A DNA stretch of 29,590 nt. Source: DATNBT01 sp964579765 (GTDB lineage: Bacteria > Acidobacteriota > Vicinamibacteria > Vicinamibacterales > CAVVIG01). The stretch is taken from NCBI GenBank assembly GCA_964579765.1, contig CAZOIK010000105.1, positions 1 through 29,590 of the forward strand, given 5' to 3'. Position 1 is the first letter of the stretch, and the number at the start of each line of letters is the position of its first letter. Both the position numbers and the translations under genes were made by a program. The notes beneath the pieces are model-generated. The model was not told the origin of the DNA and did not search any database. It saw nothing but the letters and a program-made list of their open reading frames with translations. Below, piece after piece: positions 7,212-15,046 of this stretch.

Positions 7212-8488
7212 GCTTCGATGACGTCCGCGGCGCGGCGGATGCCCCCAGACGCGGCGATCGCGTCCGCGATCGGGGTGATCCGGGCGCGAAACGTGGCGTT
7301 GGTGACAACTTGCCCGATCGCCGTTCTCAGCTCGGCCACGCTGAACCGCGTCTTGTCCATCCAGAGGCCGACGCCGGCGTCCGAGACGCGCACGGCCATG
7401 TCGCGCTGATCCGAGAACATGGGAATGCCGACGATGGGCGTCCCCGCCGCCATCGACTCGTACACGCTGTTGATGCCACAGTGCGAGACAAACGCGTGCA
7501 CGTTGGGATGCGCGAGGATCGCACGCGGCGACTGCACCCAGTTGGCGACGCGGATGTTCGGCGCGAGCGCCGGCGGCAGACGATCGCGCACGGCGTCGCG
7601 CACGACCCACAACACACGCAGGCCGTCGATCGCGAACGCCTCCGCCATTTTCGCCAGCTGCTCCCTCGGCGCCGTCGCCACCGTGCCGAGGTTCGCGTAG
7701 ACGACGGGCGAAGCGTCTGCGAGCCACGCGCAGAGCGCTGCGGACTCAGGCGGCACGTCGGCGGTCAGCATGGGACCAACCATGTGCACGTTTTCAGGCA
7801 ACGGCCGTTCGTACTCGAGGCCGAAGACGCCGTTGACGAGAATCGGCCGGCCGCGCAGGATCGCCGGCCCGTCGAGCGGCGGTAGCGCGCGCGCCCGACG
7901 CAGCGCGTTCAACCGGCGGCTCAAGGTCAGCGCAAGCGTCAGCGTAAATCCGCGGCGCAGGAGCGGCTCGACGGCGCGATCGATCCAGCGCATCTCGTGA
8001 ATCGAACGCCCGCTCGTCACGAACGGCAGATGCGGCGCCGGAGGCAGCAGCTGCATCGGCACGGCCGTCAGGAGCCCGGGATCGTTGACGACCAGCGGTA
8101 CCCCGGCATCGAACGCGGCGCCGTAGCCCGCCGCCGTGAAGAGATCCGACACGAGGACGTCGGGGCGATCGCGACGAATCGCCGCGGTCACGCCGTCGAA
8201 CGTCGGCAGAAACGACTCGACGATCGCCGGCATGATCTTCATCGCGCCCTTCGTGTAGTCGGGCTCGACCGACGCAGCCTCTTCGCATTCGCGGAGCCGC
8301 TCGCGAAGCGGACCGAGCGCGCCGAGATCGAGAATGGAGACGCCTGGCGCTTCGGAGCGGACGTGCTCCACGAGCTCTTCGTGTACGGCGACTGCCGCGC
8401 GCCAGCCGCGGCGTCCGAGCTCGGACGCCTGCCGCAGCAGCGGGTTGACGTGGCCGACGAACGGAATCGCGACAAACAGCGCGTACAT
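7193..8488 (-). CDS. MGT-type UDP-glycosyltransferase (GT1), second of a tandem pair
   Basis: GT-B fold glycosyltransferase of the macrolide-glycosyltransferase/CrtX-like group, 431 aa, which transfers a sugar from an NDP-sugar to a hydrophobic acceptor. The N-terminal acceptor domain begins ALFVAIPFVGHVNPLLRQ, with the conserved His13 expected to be the catalytic base. The C-terminal donor domain has VVYANLGTVA and the donor-binding stretch VSHCGINSVYESMAAGTP followed by VGIPMFSDQRD. The start ATG overlaps the upstream paralogue's stop (TGATG), so the two are translationally coupled. The stretch of coding potential upstream of this ATG is antisense-like noise inside the paralogue. The 3' end overlaps the FkbM gene by 19 bp. 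It is clearly homologous to its neighbour and was probably produced by tandem duplication; different acceptors or successive sugars are likely but unproven. Confidence 0.94.
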   Translation of the reverse strand: MYALFVAIPFVGHVNPLLRQASELGRRGWRAAVAVHEELVEHVRSEAPGVSILDLGALGPLRERLRECEEAASVEPDYTKGAMKIMPAIVESFLPTFDGVTAAIRRDRPDVLVSDLFTAAGYGAAFDAGVPLVVNDPGLLTAVPMQLLPPAPHLPFVTSGRSIHEMRWIDRAVEPLLRRGFTLTLALTLSRRLNALRRARALPPLDGPAILRGRPILVNGVFGLEYERPLPENVHMVGPMLTADVPPESAALCAWLADASPVVYANLGTVATAPREQLAKMAEAFAIDGLRVLWVVRDAVRDRLPPALAPNIRVANWVQSPRAILAHPNVHAFVSHCGINSVYESMAAGTPIVGIPMFSDQRDMAVRVSDAGVGLWMDKTRFSVAELRTAIGQVVTNATFRARITPIADAIAASGGIRRAADVIEAQARVA

Positions 8489-9774
8489 CACCGGGCGGCC
8501 TGCTCGATCAGATCGGCCGCGCGCCGCACACCGCCCGCCTCGGCCAGCGCGCGCTGCGCGGCCGGCATTGCGCGCCGAAACGACTCGTCGTGCATCACGC
8601 GAACGATGGCCGCGCGAAGCGCGTCGGCCGTGAACGTCCGCTTGTCGAGCCTGACGCCAAGACCGGCGTCGGCGACGCGCACGGCCATGTCGCGCTGATC
8701 CGCGAACATCGGAATGCCCACGATCGGCTTCCCCGCATGCACCGATTCGTACACGCTGTTGATGCCGCAGTGCGACAGGAAGACGGCGACGTTCGGGTGC
8801 GCGAGCACCGCGAGCGGCGGCGGTCCCCAATCGAGCACGCGCACGGACGACGGCAGCGGTGGGAGCCTTGACGCCGGCAGCGCGTTGAGAATCCACAGCG
8901 CGCGGACTCGGCCGTCCGCGAGCGCGCCGGCCATCTTCGCGAGCTGCGGCGCGGGCGCCACCGCCAACGTGCCGAGGTTCGCGTAGACGACGGGCGGGCC
9001 GTCGGCCAGCCACTCCGCCAGATCGGCCGGCAACGGCGGCGTCTGCTGGGGTAACATCGCGCCGACCATCGCGACGTTTGGCGGCAGCGGCCTCGGATAT
9101 TCGATCCCAAACGCGCCGTTCACGAGGACCTGCCGGCCGCGCAGAATCGCGTGGACGTCCACGGGCGGAAGGCCCCGGCTCGCGCGCAGGCGGTTGAGCG
9201 GACGTCCGACGGTCGCCGATGCCACGGCCGCCGCGACATGCCGCATGGCCGGCGACAGCGCCACGTGCCACCACCGCATGTCGTGACGCGACCGGCCGGA
9301 GAACAGCCACGGCAGATCGTCGGCCGGCGGCAGCAGCTTCACCGACAGCGCGCCGAGCAGATCCGGGTTGTTCACCACGCACGGCACACCCGCTGCGTCA
9401 GCCGCGCCCATTCCGCCCGACGAAAACAGATCGACGACGACGACGTCTGGGCGCTCGGCGGCGATCGCCGCGCTCACGCCGTCGAACATCGACGTCCACA
9501 CGGCCCACAGCGAGTCCACGATGCGCTGGGTGCCGCGGACGACGTTGGCGTCGAGCGACGCCTGCGCCTGTGCGTGGCGCAACTCTGCGGCGATGGGACC
9601 AAGCGGCCCGAGATCGACGAACGGCACCGACGGCGCCTCGGCGGCGACGTGCGCCTGGATGTCTCGCGCGCCGGCAAACGCGACACGCCAGCCGCGGCGC
9701 CGCAGCTCCGCCGCCTGCCGCACCAGCGGATTGACGTGTCCGATGAGCGGAATCGCCGTGAACAGCGCGTACAT
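8488..9774 (-). CDS. MGT-type UDP-glycosyltransferase (GT1), first of a tandem pair
   Basis: GT-B fold glycosyltransferase, 428 aa, paralogous to the next gene downstream. The N-terminus ALFTAIPLIGHVNPLVRQ has the conserved His13. The donor domain shows VVYANLGTLAVAP and LSHCGINSVYESVHAGKP followed by VGIPMFADQRD. It starts 10 nt after the stop of the AttH/GGPPS fusion gene and ends in a TGATG overlap with the second glycosyltransferase, so the three form one transcriptional unit. Its closest functional relatives by family are zeaxanthin glucosyltransferase (CrtX) and macrolide glycosyltransferases, which fits a prenyl-derived alcohol as acceptor. That acceptor is an inference from the neighbours. 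No clear Shine-Dalgarno precedes the ATG, consistent with coupling to the upstream gene. Confidence 0.94.
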   Translation of the reverse strand: MYALFTAIPLIGHVNPLVRQAAELRRRGWRVAFAGARDIQAHVAAEAPSVPFVDLGPLGPIAAELRHAQAQASLDANVVRGTQRIVDSLWAVWTSMFDGVSAAIAAERPDVVVVDLFSSGGMGAADAAGVPCVVNNPDLLGALSVKLLPPADDLPWLFSGRSRHDMRWWHVALSPAMRHVAAAVASATVGRPLNRLRASRGLPPVDVHAILRGRQVLVNGAFGIEYPRPLPPNVAMVGAMLPQQTPPLPADLAEWLADGPPVVYANLGTLAVAPAPQLAKMAGALADGRVRALWILNALPASRLPPLPSSVRVLDWGPPPLAVLAHPNVAVFLSHCGINSVYESVHAGKPIVGIPMFADQRDMAVRVADAGLGVRLDKRTFTADALRAAIVRVMHDESFRRAMPAAQRALAEAGGVRRAADLIEQAAR

Positions 9775-9784
9775 GCCGCGCCGA

Positions 9785-12034
9785 TCAGTAGTGCCGATCG
9801 AGGACGAACCAGCCGAAGGCGCGGAGGCGAATCTTGTATTGCGAGTCGGCAATCAGCGGATCGACGGCCCGCCATGCCTGCTCGACGTGCAGCCGGGCCT
9901 CGTCTTCGCAGGCGTCGAGCGCGCCGCAGCCGTCGATGAGATCGATGGCGCGGCGGATCTGCGCGCGGTCGGTGGGCCGGCTCGACAGAATGTCCCACAG
10001 CGTCCGGCGATCCTCGCGCGAGAGCCGTCCCATCGCCTTTGCGACCGGCGCGGTGACCTTCCCTTCGCTGACGTCCTCGCCGCGCGTCTTCCGGTCGTCG
10101 TTGAACCCGCGCAGGTTCAGCACGTCGTCGACGATCTGAAACGCGAAGCCGTACGACTCGAAGAGATGGCCGAGGGCGCGTGCCTGTTCGTCGGTGCCGC
10201 CGCCGAGCCGCGCCGCGACGCGCGCGAGCGCGCCAGCCGGCGCCGCGGATTTCAGTCGATGGACGCCGAGGACGCGCCGCTCGAGCAACGCGCCGTCGCC
10301 AGACTCGACCACCGCCGGCATCAGGTGCGCGAAGCCGTCGATGTCGAACGCCTGACCGGCGTGCGCGGCGCGGATGGCTTCGAAGTACGACTCGTACACG
10401 GCGACGCGCGCGGCCGGGTCGAGCGCCGAGGCGTTCACTGGTACCTGCGCGAGGAAATAGCTGGCGCAACCGGCGTTGATGGCGAGTGCGTCGCCGTACA
10501 GCTTGTGCAGCGCGGGACCGCCGCGGCGCACCTCCGAGTGATCCTGCACGTCGTCGATGATGAGCGAGCCGACGTGCAGCAGCTCCGGCAGTGCGAGCCA
10601 GTGGCGGAACCGGTGCGAGTCGCCGCCGACGGCGTCCATGCACGCGAGCAGGCCGTAGGATCGCCACGCCTTGCCCCCGCGCAGGATCATCTCGCGCAGC
10701 GGACGGAGAATCGTCCGCGCGTATTGATCGAGATCGATCGCGTCCACGAGGTGTTCGCGGCCCTCGGCCGCGATCAAGCGCAGTGCCTGCTCGCGCGTCG
10801 GCCGCTCCGGCAGCAGCGCGTCGATGGCGCGCCGCGTTTCACGGCCGACCGACGACAGGAAGTCGTCCGTCGTCTCGACCGAGCTGCCGCCGCTGCGCTC
10901 GACGAAGCCGGGGCCTGCGACCGCGGCGCCGCCCATCGTGCCGCGCACGTGCACGCGGCCCTCCCAGAATCCGGGCGGCGAGATGACCGTGACGACTTCC
11001 TGCGCGGGCATCGCGGCTTTGACGTCGAGACTGAGTCCGGCGCGAGACACATCGAGGCGGTACGCGACGGGGTACTCGTTGAACGTCTTCGTACTCGTCC
11101 ACGTGGCCGTCGGGCCAAACACGAACTCGTCGTACGCGCATCGCTCGCCCGACGGGCTGACGACGATGACCCAACGTCCGTGGCTGCGATGCGGATCGGC
11201 CTTGTCGAAGAGATCGTAGGCGCTGACGCTGTAGCCGTTGTCGAGCTGCGCGGACAGCCAGTTCCACCCGACGGTCGCCTGATAGCCCTGGCCGGCACGC
11301 CGGCCCTCACCGAACTCGTGATCGTACCAGCCGGATCCGCTGGCCACGTCGATCCACTCGCCGTCCACTCGCAGGCGTCCGTCGACGCGGCAGCGCGGCG
11401 AGAAGTAGTAGAACATCGTGTCGCCGCCAAGGCCGCGCACGACGCCGTCGTCGCCGTGGCGAACGACCGGCATGTCGAGCGTGAAGCGCAGGCGACACCC
11501 CGTACGGCCGTCGTATGAGTCGAGTGTCAGCTCGTAGCGGCCTTCCGCTGTTTTCGTCAGCCGGTTGCCGGCGAAGTCGATCGCAAGCCGATCGCGCGCG
11601 ATGCGCGTCTCGGCCGGCAGCAGACGATCGGGCAGTGGCAGCCGTCCCGCGGCGACGACCTCGCGCAACGCCTGGGCCAGCCGCGGATCGCGGGGACCGC
11701 GATCGTGGTCGAGCTCGGCCTGTGCCATCTCGGGTGACCGCGCGTCGAGGCGCGTTTCAGGAAAGTACCGCTGGCCGTCCACGTCGGCGACCGCCCACGT
11801 GAGGAAGTGCGAGTAGGTCTTCGTCTCGGCGTCGGGATCGCCCGTGTCCACGACGAAGAACGACGCGAAAATGGAGAACCGCCGTCCGTCGGCGGCCGAC
11901 AGATGGGCGTTGAGATACCACCACTCCATCCGCGCCGAGTCGTGCGGCAGATCGTGGATCGCGAGGTCGATCGGGCCAGGCGCCGGCCAGTCGGCTGGCA
12001 GCACCTGCACGCCGTCGAGGGACGGCGTGCTCAT
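9785..12034 (-). CDS. AttH/CrtC-like domain fused to GGPP-synthase-like prenyltransferase
   Basis: A 749-aa two-domain protein without signal peptide. Residues about 15-385 form an AttH/CrtC-like (lipocalin-type hydrolase/hydratase) domain, seen in MEWWYLNAHLS, SGWYDHEFG, WNWLSAQLDNG and FWEGRVHVRGTMGG. Residues about 405-749 form a trans-prenyltransferase: GGKAWRSYGLL, the first Asp-rich motif DDVQD (494-498), AHAGQAFDIDG, Lys595, and the second motif DDVLN (636-640) followed by GEDVSEGKVTAP. The Asn in DDVLN and the EDVSEGK stretch resemble eukaryotic-type GGPPS. The small residues before the first motif (Gly489, Ser490) fit a C20 or longer product. CrtC relatives hydrate carotenoid double bonds. 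The fusion suggests that the prenyl diphosphate or its product is processed by the N-terminal domain. The ATG overlaps the upstream stop (ATGA). Confidence 0.9.
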   Translation of the reverse strand: MSTPSLDGVQVLPADWPAPGPIDLAIHDLPHDSARMEWWYLNAHLSAADGRRFSIFASFFVVDTGDPDAETKTYSHFLTWAVADVDGQRYFPETRLDARSPEMAQAELDHDRGPRDPRLAQALREVVAAGRLPLPDRLLPAETRIARDRLAIDFAGNRLTKTAEGRYELTLDSYDGRTGCRLRFTLDMPVVRHGDDGVVRGLGGDTMFYYFSPRCRVDGRLRVDGEWIDVASGSGWYDHEFGEGRRAGQGYQATVGWNWLSAQLDNGYSVSAYDLFDKADPHRSHGRWVIVVSPSGERCAYDEFVFGPTATWTSTKTFNEYPVAYRLDVSRAGLSLDVKAAMPAQEVVTVISPPGFWEGRVHVRGTMGGAAVAGPGFVERSGGSSVETTDDFLSSVGRETRRAIDALLPERPTREQALRLIAAEGREHLVDAIDLDQYARTILRPLREMILRGGKAWRSYGLLACMDAVGGDSHRFRHWLALPELLHVGSLIIDDVQDHSEVRRGGPALHKLYGDALAINAGCASYFLAQVPVNASALDPAARVAVYESYFEAIRAAHAGQAFDIDGFAHLMPAVVESGDGALLERRVLGVHRLKSAAPAGALARVAARLGGGTDEQARALGHLFESYGFAFQIVDDVLNLRGFNDDRKTRGEDVSEGKVTAPVAKAMGRLSREDRRTLWDILSSRPTDRAQIRRAIDLIDGCGALDACEDEARLHVEQAWRAVDPLIADSQYKIRLRAFGWFVLDRHY

Positions 12035-13116
12035 CGTCGTCCTCGCCTTTGCGACAACTGCACGATGGACACCTCGAGCCGGCGCTCCTGCGACGCGACG
12101 GACTCCCATTGCACGAGAATCGGACTCTGATAGGTGCCGCGGACGACGCGAGCGGCCGAACGTCCCGGCTCCGGCGCGGCGAGAAAGCTGACGCGCCGCG
12201 AGCGGATGAAGCGGCGCGCGGGCAGCGCCATCGCCTTCGCGACGAACCGCTCGAACGACGACGGCTCGAGGCCGAGCGCGTCCATCAGCGAGTTGAGCAC
12301 GCGCACCAGGTCGTACTTCGCGTAGCTCAGCGTCTTGCCCGGAATCGTGCGCGGATCGTCGAGCATGTGTTGCGCTTTCAGACGCGCGAAGTGCAGCGGG
12401 TTGCGGAGTACGTCGAGAAGATCCTGGCGCATCAGCAGCGTCTCGTACTCGTTGACCGTCAAGCCCGCGTGACGCTCGCACGGCGCGAGCGCCACGTCCA
12501 CGCGCCCGCGTTCGAGGCCGGTCTTCGCGAGCAGATCGTCCACCTGGTCGATGAGCCCGAAGCGAGCGTCCGCCAGGTTGATCGAGTCGATCGGGTGCTT
12601 CGAGACACCGACTCCGATTGCCGTCTGCGCGATCACCCGCTCGTCGTCGTACGGCAGGATTGTCGTCTCGCGACGGCGGCAGAGTGCGTCGGTCGTGCCG
12701 TCCAGATCGATGAAGTAGACAGGCGCGTCCGCCGGCGCGCTGTACGTGACGCAGTTCCGCAGCCCAGCACCGATGAACGTGAGGTGCGAGTCGGCGTTGC
12801 GCGGCTCGGCTTCCTTCTGCGCGTCACTCAGCTCGGTGCGCAGCTCCATGCGATCGTGCCGATAGGTCGAGCCCTGTGGGAACACGACGCCGAAAGACCC
12901 GATGAAGCGCGCGAGCCGGTCGTGGTTGTGTCGCAGCCGCGCGGACAGGCTTTGCTCGAGATAGCCCGCCGTCGTGTGCAGCGAGCAGTAGAGCGCGCGG
13001 CGATAGCGCGCGAGCACGTCGCCCGCCTCGCGCGCGATCTGCGCGTTGACGTCGATGGCTTCGAAGCGGCGCCGCGGCGCCAGCGTCAGCCGGAGTTCGA
13101 CGGGAGCCGTCGGCAT
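12031..13116 (-). CDS. YjbQ/UPF0047-like protein with unknown C-terminal domain
   Basis: A 361-aa protein. The N-terminal half resembles the YjbQ (UPF0047) fold: SLHTTAGYLEQSL at 45-57 matches the family's H-T-T-A-G motif, and NADSHLTFIGAGLRN at 107-121 followed by VYFIDLDGT matches the second motif (A/D-x-H-L plus F-x-x-E/D-D-G). YjbQ proteins have been reported to have weak thiamine-phosphate synthase activity, but their role is unclear, and this copy is longer and divergent. The C-terminal part (about 165-361) contains CERHAGLTVNEYETLLMRQD and KTLSYAKYDLVRVLNSLMDALG and resembles nothing I can name. It is coupled on both sides: TGATG with ispH upstream and ATGA with the GGPPS fusion downstream. 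That points to an obligate role in the same pathway. Confidence 0.75.
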   Translation of the reverse strand: MPTAPVELRLTLAPRRRFEAIDVNAQIAREAGDVLARYRRALYCSLHTTAGYLEQSLSARLRHNHDRLARFIGSFGVVFPQGSTYRHDRMELRTELSDAQKEAEPRNADSHLTFIGAGLRNCVTYSAPADAPVYFIDLDGTTDALCRRRETTILPYDDERVIAQTAIGVGVSKHPIDSINLADARFGLIDQVDDLLAKTGLERGRVDVALAPCERHAGLTVNEYETLLMRQDLLDVLRNPLHFARLKAQHMLDDPRTIPGKTLSYAKYDLVRVLNSLMDALGLEPSSFERFVAKAMALPARRFIRSRRVSFLAAPEPGRSAARVVRGTYQSPILVQWESVASQERRLEVSIVQLSQRRGRR

Positions 13117-14399
13117 CACGCGCGCTCTCCTTCGCCGACGGCAGCGAGCGCGGCATCCGCGCTCGTCTCGAGCAGCGCGCGCGCGTCGAGGCCGCGCAGC
13201 GCGAAGATCCGTTCGACGACGGCGCCGATGATGCTGTCGGGCGTCGAGGCGCCGGCCGTCAGGCCGATGGTGACGGGACCGGCCGGCAGCCAGCCTCCCG
13301 TCGTCTGCTCGCCGCCGCCGTGCGGCGCGCGGTGGCGAATCTCGTCCGCCGACAGACACTCGGCGCGCTCGACGTGAAAGGTCGGTACTCTGGGCGCGCA
13401 CATCCCCGCCAGCGCCTGCGTGTTGCTGCTGTTGTAGCCGCCGACGACGATCATCACGTCGAGGCCGCCGGCGTCGAGCAGGGCGCGCACGGCATCCTGC
13501 CGATCCTGCGTGGCCGAGCAGATGGTGTCGAACGCACGGAACCGCTCCGCCAGCGCCGCTTCGCCGTCGCGATCGATCATCGCGACGCGCAGACGGTTCT
13601 CGATCTCCAGGCTCTCGCTCATGAGCATCGTCGTCTGGTTCGCGAGGCCGATGCGCTCGAGGTCGCGCGTGAAGTCGAAGCCGGGGCTGACGGCCGCCGC
13701 GAAGCGCTCCTGCAGCGCCGCCGCGGGCACGTGGCCGCGCAGAAATTCACAGACCAGATCCGCCTCGGCGACGTCGCGCACGCACAGGTAGCGGCCGCCG
13801 GGATGCGTCAGCGCCTGCGAAGCGGTCGCGCGCGTCTCCTCGTGCTGGTGTTTGCCGTGGATGACGACGGTGAAGCCGTCGCCCGCCCAGCGATGGACCA
13901 TCTTCCAGACGTTGAGGACGCTGCCGCATGTCGTGTCCACGAGCACGCAGCCCTTCGCCCGGAGCAGCTCCATCTCGGCGACGGTGACGCCGAACGCCGG
14001 CAGGATCATGACGTCGCCCTCGCCCACGGCCTCGTAGCGGCGGACGGGATCGCGCTCGTCGGTCAGGACGACGATCTCCATCTCGCGCAGCCGGCGGTTG
14101 ACGTCCGGGTTGTGGATGATCTCGCCGGAGAGAAAGATCCGTCGATCGGGAAATCGACGCCGCGTCTCGTACGCGTACTCGACCGCGCGGTCCACGCCGT
14201 AGCAGAAGCCGAACTCGCGGGCGAGTTTCAGGCGCAGGCCGCTCGCGGCCACGTCGAACCCGCGCGCCTTGACGGCATCGACGACGGCGCTGCGGTAGCT
14301 GGTGGCGAGGAGCGGACCAACTTCGCTCTTAAGGCCAAAGCCTTTCTGGAAATAGACTTGCGACAAGGGTCGAAGCGGAACGATACCACAGGCATGCAA
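13116..14399 (-). CDS. ispH: 4-hydroxy-3-methylbut-2-enyl diphosphate reductase
   Basis: IspH/LytB, the last MEP-pathway enzyme, which reduces HMBPP to IPP and DMAPP with a [4Fe-4S] cluster. Numbered from the TTG at 14399, the three cluster cysteines are present: Cys66 in FGFCYGVDRAV, Cys158 in DTTCGSV and Cys294 in TICSATQDRQ. Substrate-site motifs are also intact: EIIHNPDVN, HEETRATAS, GGYNSSNTQAL and TAGASTPDSII. The N-terminal KGFG region and HEET motif are those of the longer cyanobacterial/plant type rather than the about 315-aa E. coli type. The start is uncertain: no in-frame ATG or GTG fits, leaving TTG at 14399 or TTG at 14366, neither with a good Shine-Dalgarno. It is the first gene of the coupled isoprenoid operon. 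Confidence 0.95.
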   Translation of the reverse strand: MHACGIVPLRPLSQVYFQKGFGLKSEVGPLLATSYRSAVVDAVKARGFDVAASGLRLKLAREFGFCYGVDRAVEYAYETRRRFPDRRIFLSGEIIHNPDVNRRLREMEIVVLTDERDPVRRYEAVGEGDVMILPAFGVTVAEMELLRAKGCVLVDTTCGSVLNVWKMVHRWAGDGFTVVIHGKHQHEETRATASQALTHPGGRYLCVRDVAEADLVCEFLRGHVPAAALQERFAAAVSPGFDFTRDLERIGLANQTTMLMSESLEIENRLRVAMIDRDGEAALAERFRAFDTICSATQDRQDAVRALLDAGGLDVMIVVGGYNSSNTQALAGMCAPRVPTFHVERAECLSADEIRHRAPHGGGEQTTGGWLPAGPVTIGLTAGASTPDSIIGAVVERIFALRGLDARALLETSADAALAAVGEGERA

Positions 14400-14442
14400 A
14401 TGTGATACAACGCCCGACTCCGACTCTATGGGCAGCGCGCGA

Positions 14443-15012
14443 CTATTGCGCCGCGTCGCCGGCCAGCACCTTCGTCACGTGCTGACGCGCCTGCCAGACC
14501 CGCGATTTAATCGTGCTGACCCTGACGCCGGCAATCTGCGCCATCTCCTCGTACGAGTACTGCCCGGTATGCCACAGCTCCAGCAGCACGCGCAGCCGTT
14601 CGGGCAGCATCGCGATGGCTGACACCAGCCGATCCTGACGTTCGGCGTCGAGCACGAGGTCCTCCGGGGAGCGCGCGTCCGATCGCAACTCGGCGTACGG
14701 GGGGAGCGCTGCGGCATGGCTGCCTCCGTACCATCGGCGTCTGCGAGCGAGACGGTGATGATCGATCGCGCGGTTGCGGAGAATCGCGTGGACCCACGTC
14801 TTGAAGCTGGAAGTCTCCTGAAATTGCGCGAGATGCAGGTACGCGTGCAGCCACGCGTCCTGCGCGACGTCTTCCGCGTCGATCGTCGATCCGAGCACCG
14901 CGCTGGCTGCGCGATGCAGGCTCGCATGATGCCGCCGCACCAATTGCCCGAACGCGAGGTCGTCGCCGCACCGGGCGCGGGCGACGAGATCGACGTCGGG
15001 GAGATGGTCCAT
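14443..15012 (-). CDS. ECF-type RNA polymerase sigma factor
   Basis: Group IV (ECF) sigma-70 factor, 189 aa. Region 2 runs about 8-75 (LAFGQLVRRHHASLHRAA, then DAEDVAQDAWLHAYLHL and TSSFKTWVHAILRNRAID). Region 4 runs about 125-180 (LPERLRVLLELW, YSYEEMAQIAGVRVSTIKSRVWQAR, a typical helix-turn-helix). Both are intact and the length is normal. No anti-sigma factor gene is adjacent, which is unusual but frequent in some acidobacterial and planctomycete ECF groups. It lies 34 nt after one DUF1592 gene and ends 43 nt before ispH on the same strand, so it may be co-transcribed with either neighbour. Control of the isoprenoid operon by this sigma factor is only a hypothesis from position. Confidence 0.93.
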   Translation of the reverse strand: MDHLPDVDLVARARCGDDLAFGQLVRRHHASLHRAASAVLGSTIDAEDVAQDAWLHAYLHLAQFQETSSFKTWVHAILRNRAIDHHRLARRRRWYGGSHAAALPPYAELRSDARSPEDLVLDAERQDRLVSAIAMLPERLRVLLELWHTGQYSYEEMAQIAGVRVSTIKSRVWQARQHVTKVLAGDAAQ

Positions 15013-15046
15013 GGGAGGTCCGCCGCAGCCGCCCTGAAGGCCGGCA

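Noticed and set aside
8489..9382. N-terminal extension of the second glycosyltransferase in the same frame
   Set aside because: It lies inside the paralogue in another frame, is Arg/Ala-rich, and the ATG at 8488 gives the normal start of the family.
9368..11518. A 716-codon open frame on the plus strand, antisense to the first glycosyltransferase and the GGPPS fusion
   Set aside because: The translation is Arg/Ala-rich without family motifs, and the minus-strand genes have intact catalytic motifs. Long antisense frames are expected at this GC content.
7193..12034. A carotenoid biosynthesis cluster
   Set aside because: CrtC-like, CrtX-like and GGPPS elements are present, but no phytoene synthase, desaturase or cyclase is found in the window, and the AttH/CrtC-like domain alone does not define carotenoid chemistry.
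12049..13377. A 442-codon plus-strand frame antisense to the YjbQ-like gene
   Set aside because: Low-complexity shadow composition; the minus-strand gene is bounded by start/stop overlaps and has recognisable motifs.
13320..14405. A 361-codon plus-strand frame antisense to ispH
   Set aside because: ispH is unmistakable on the other strand; the antisense product has no recognisable domain.
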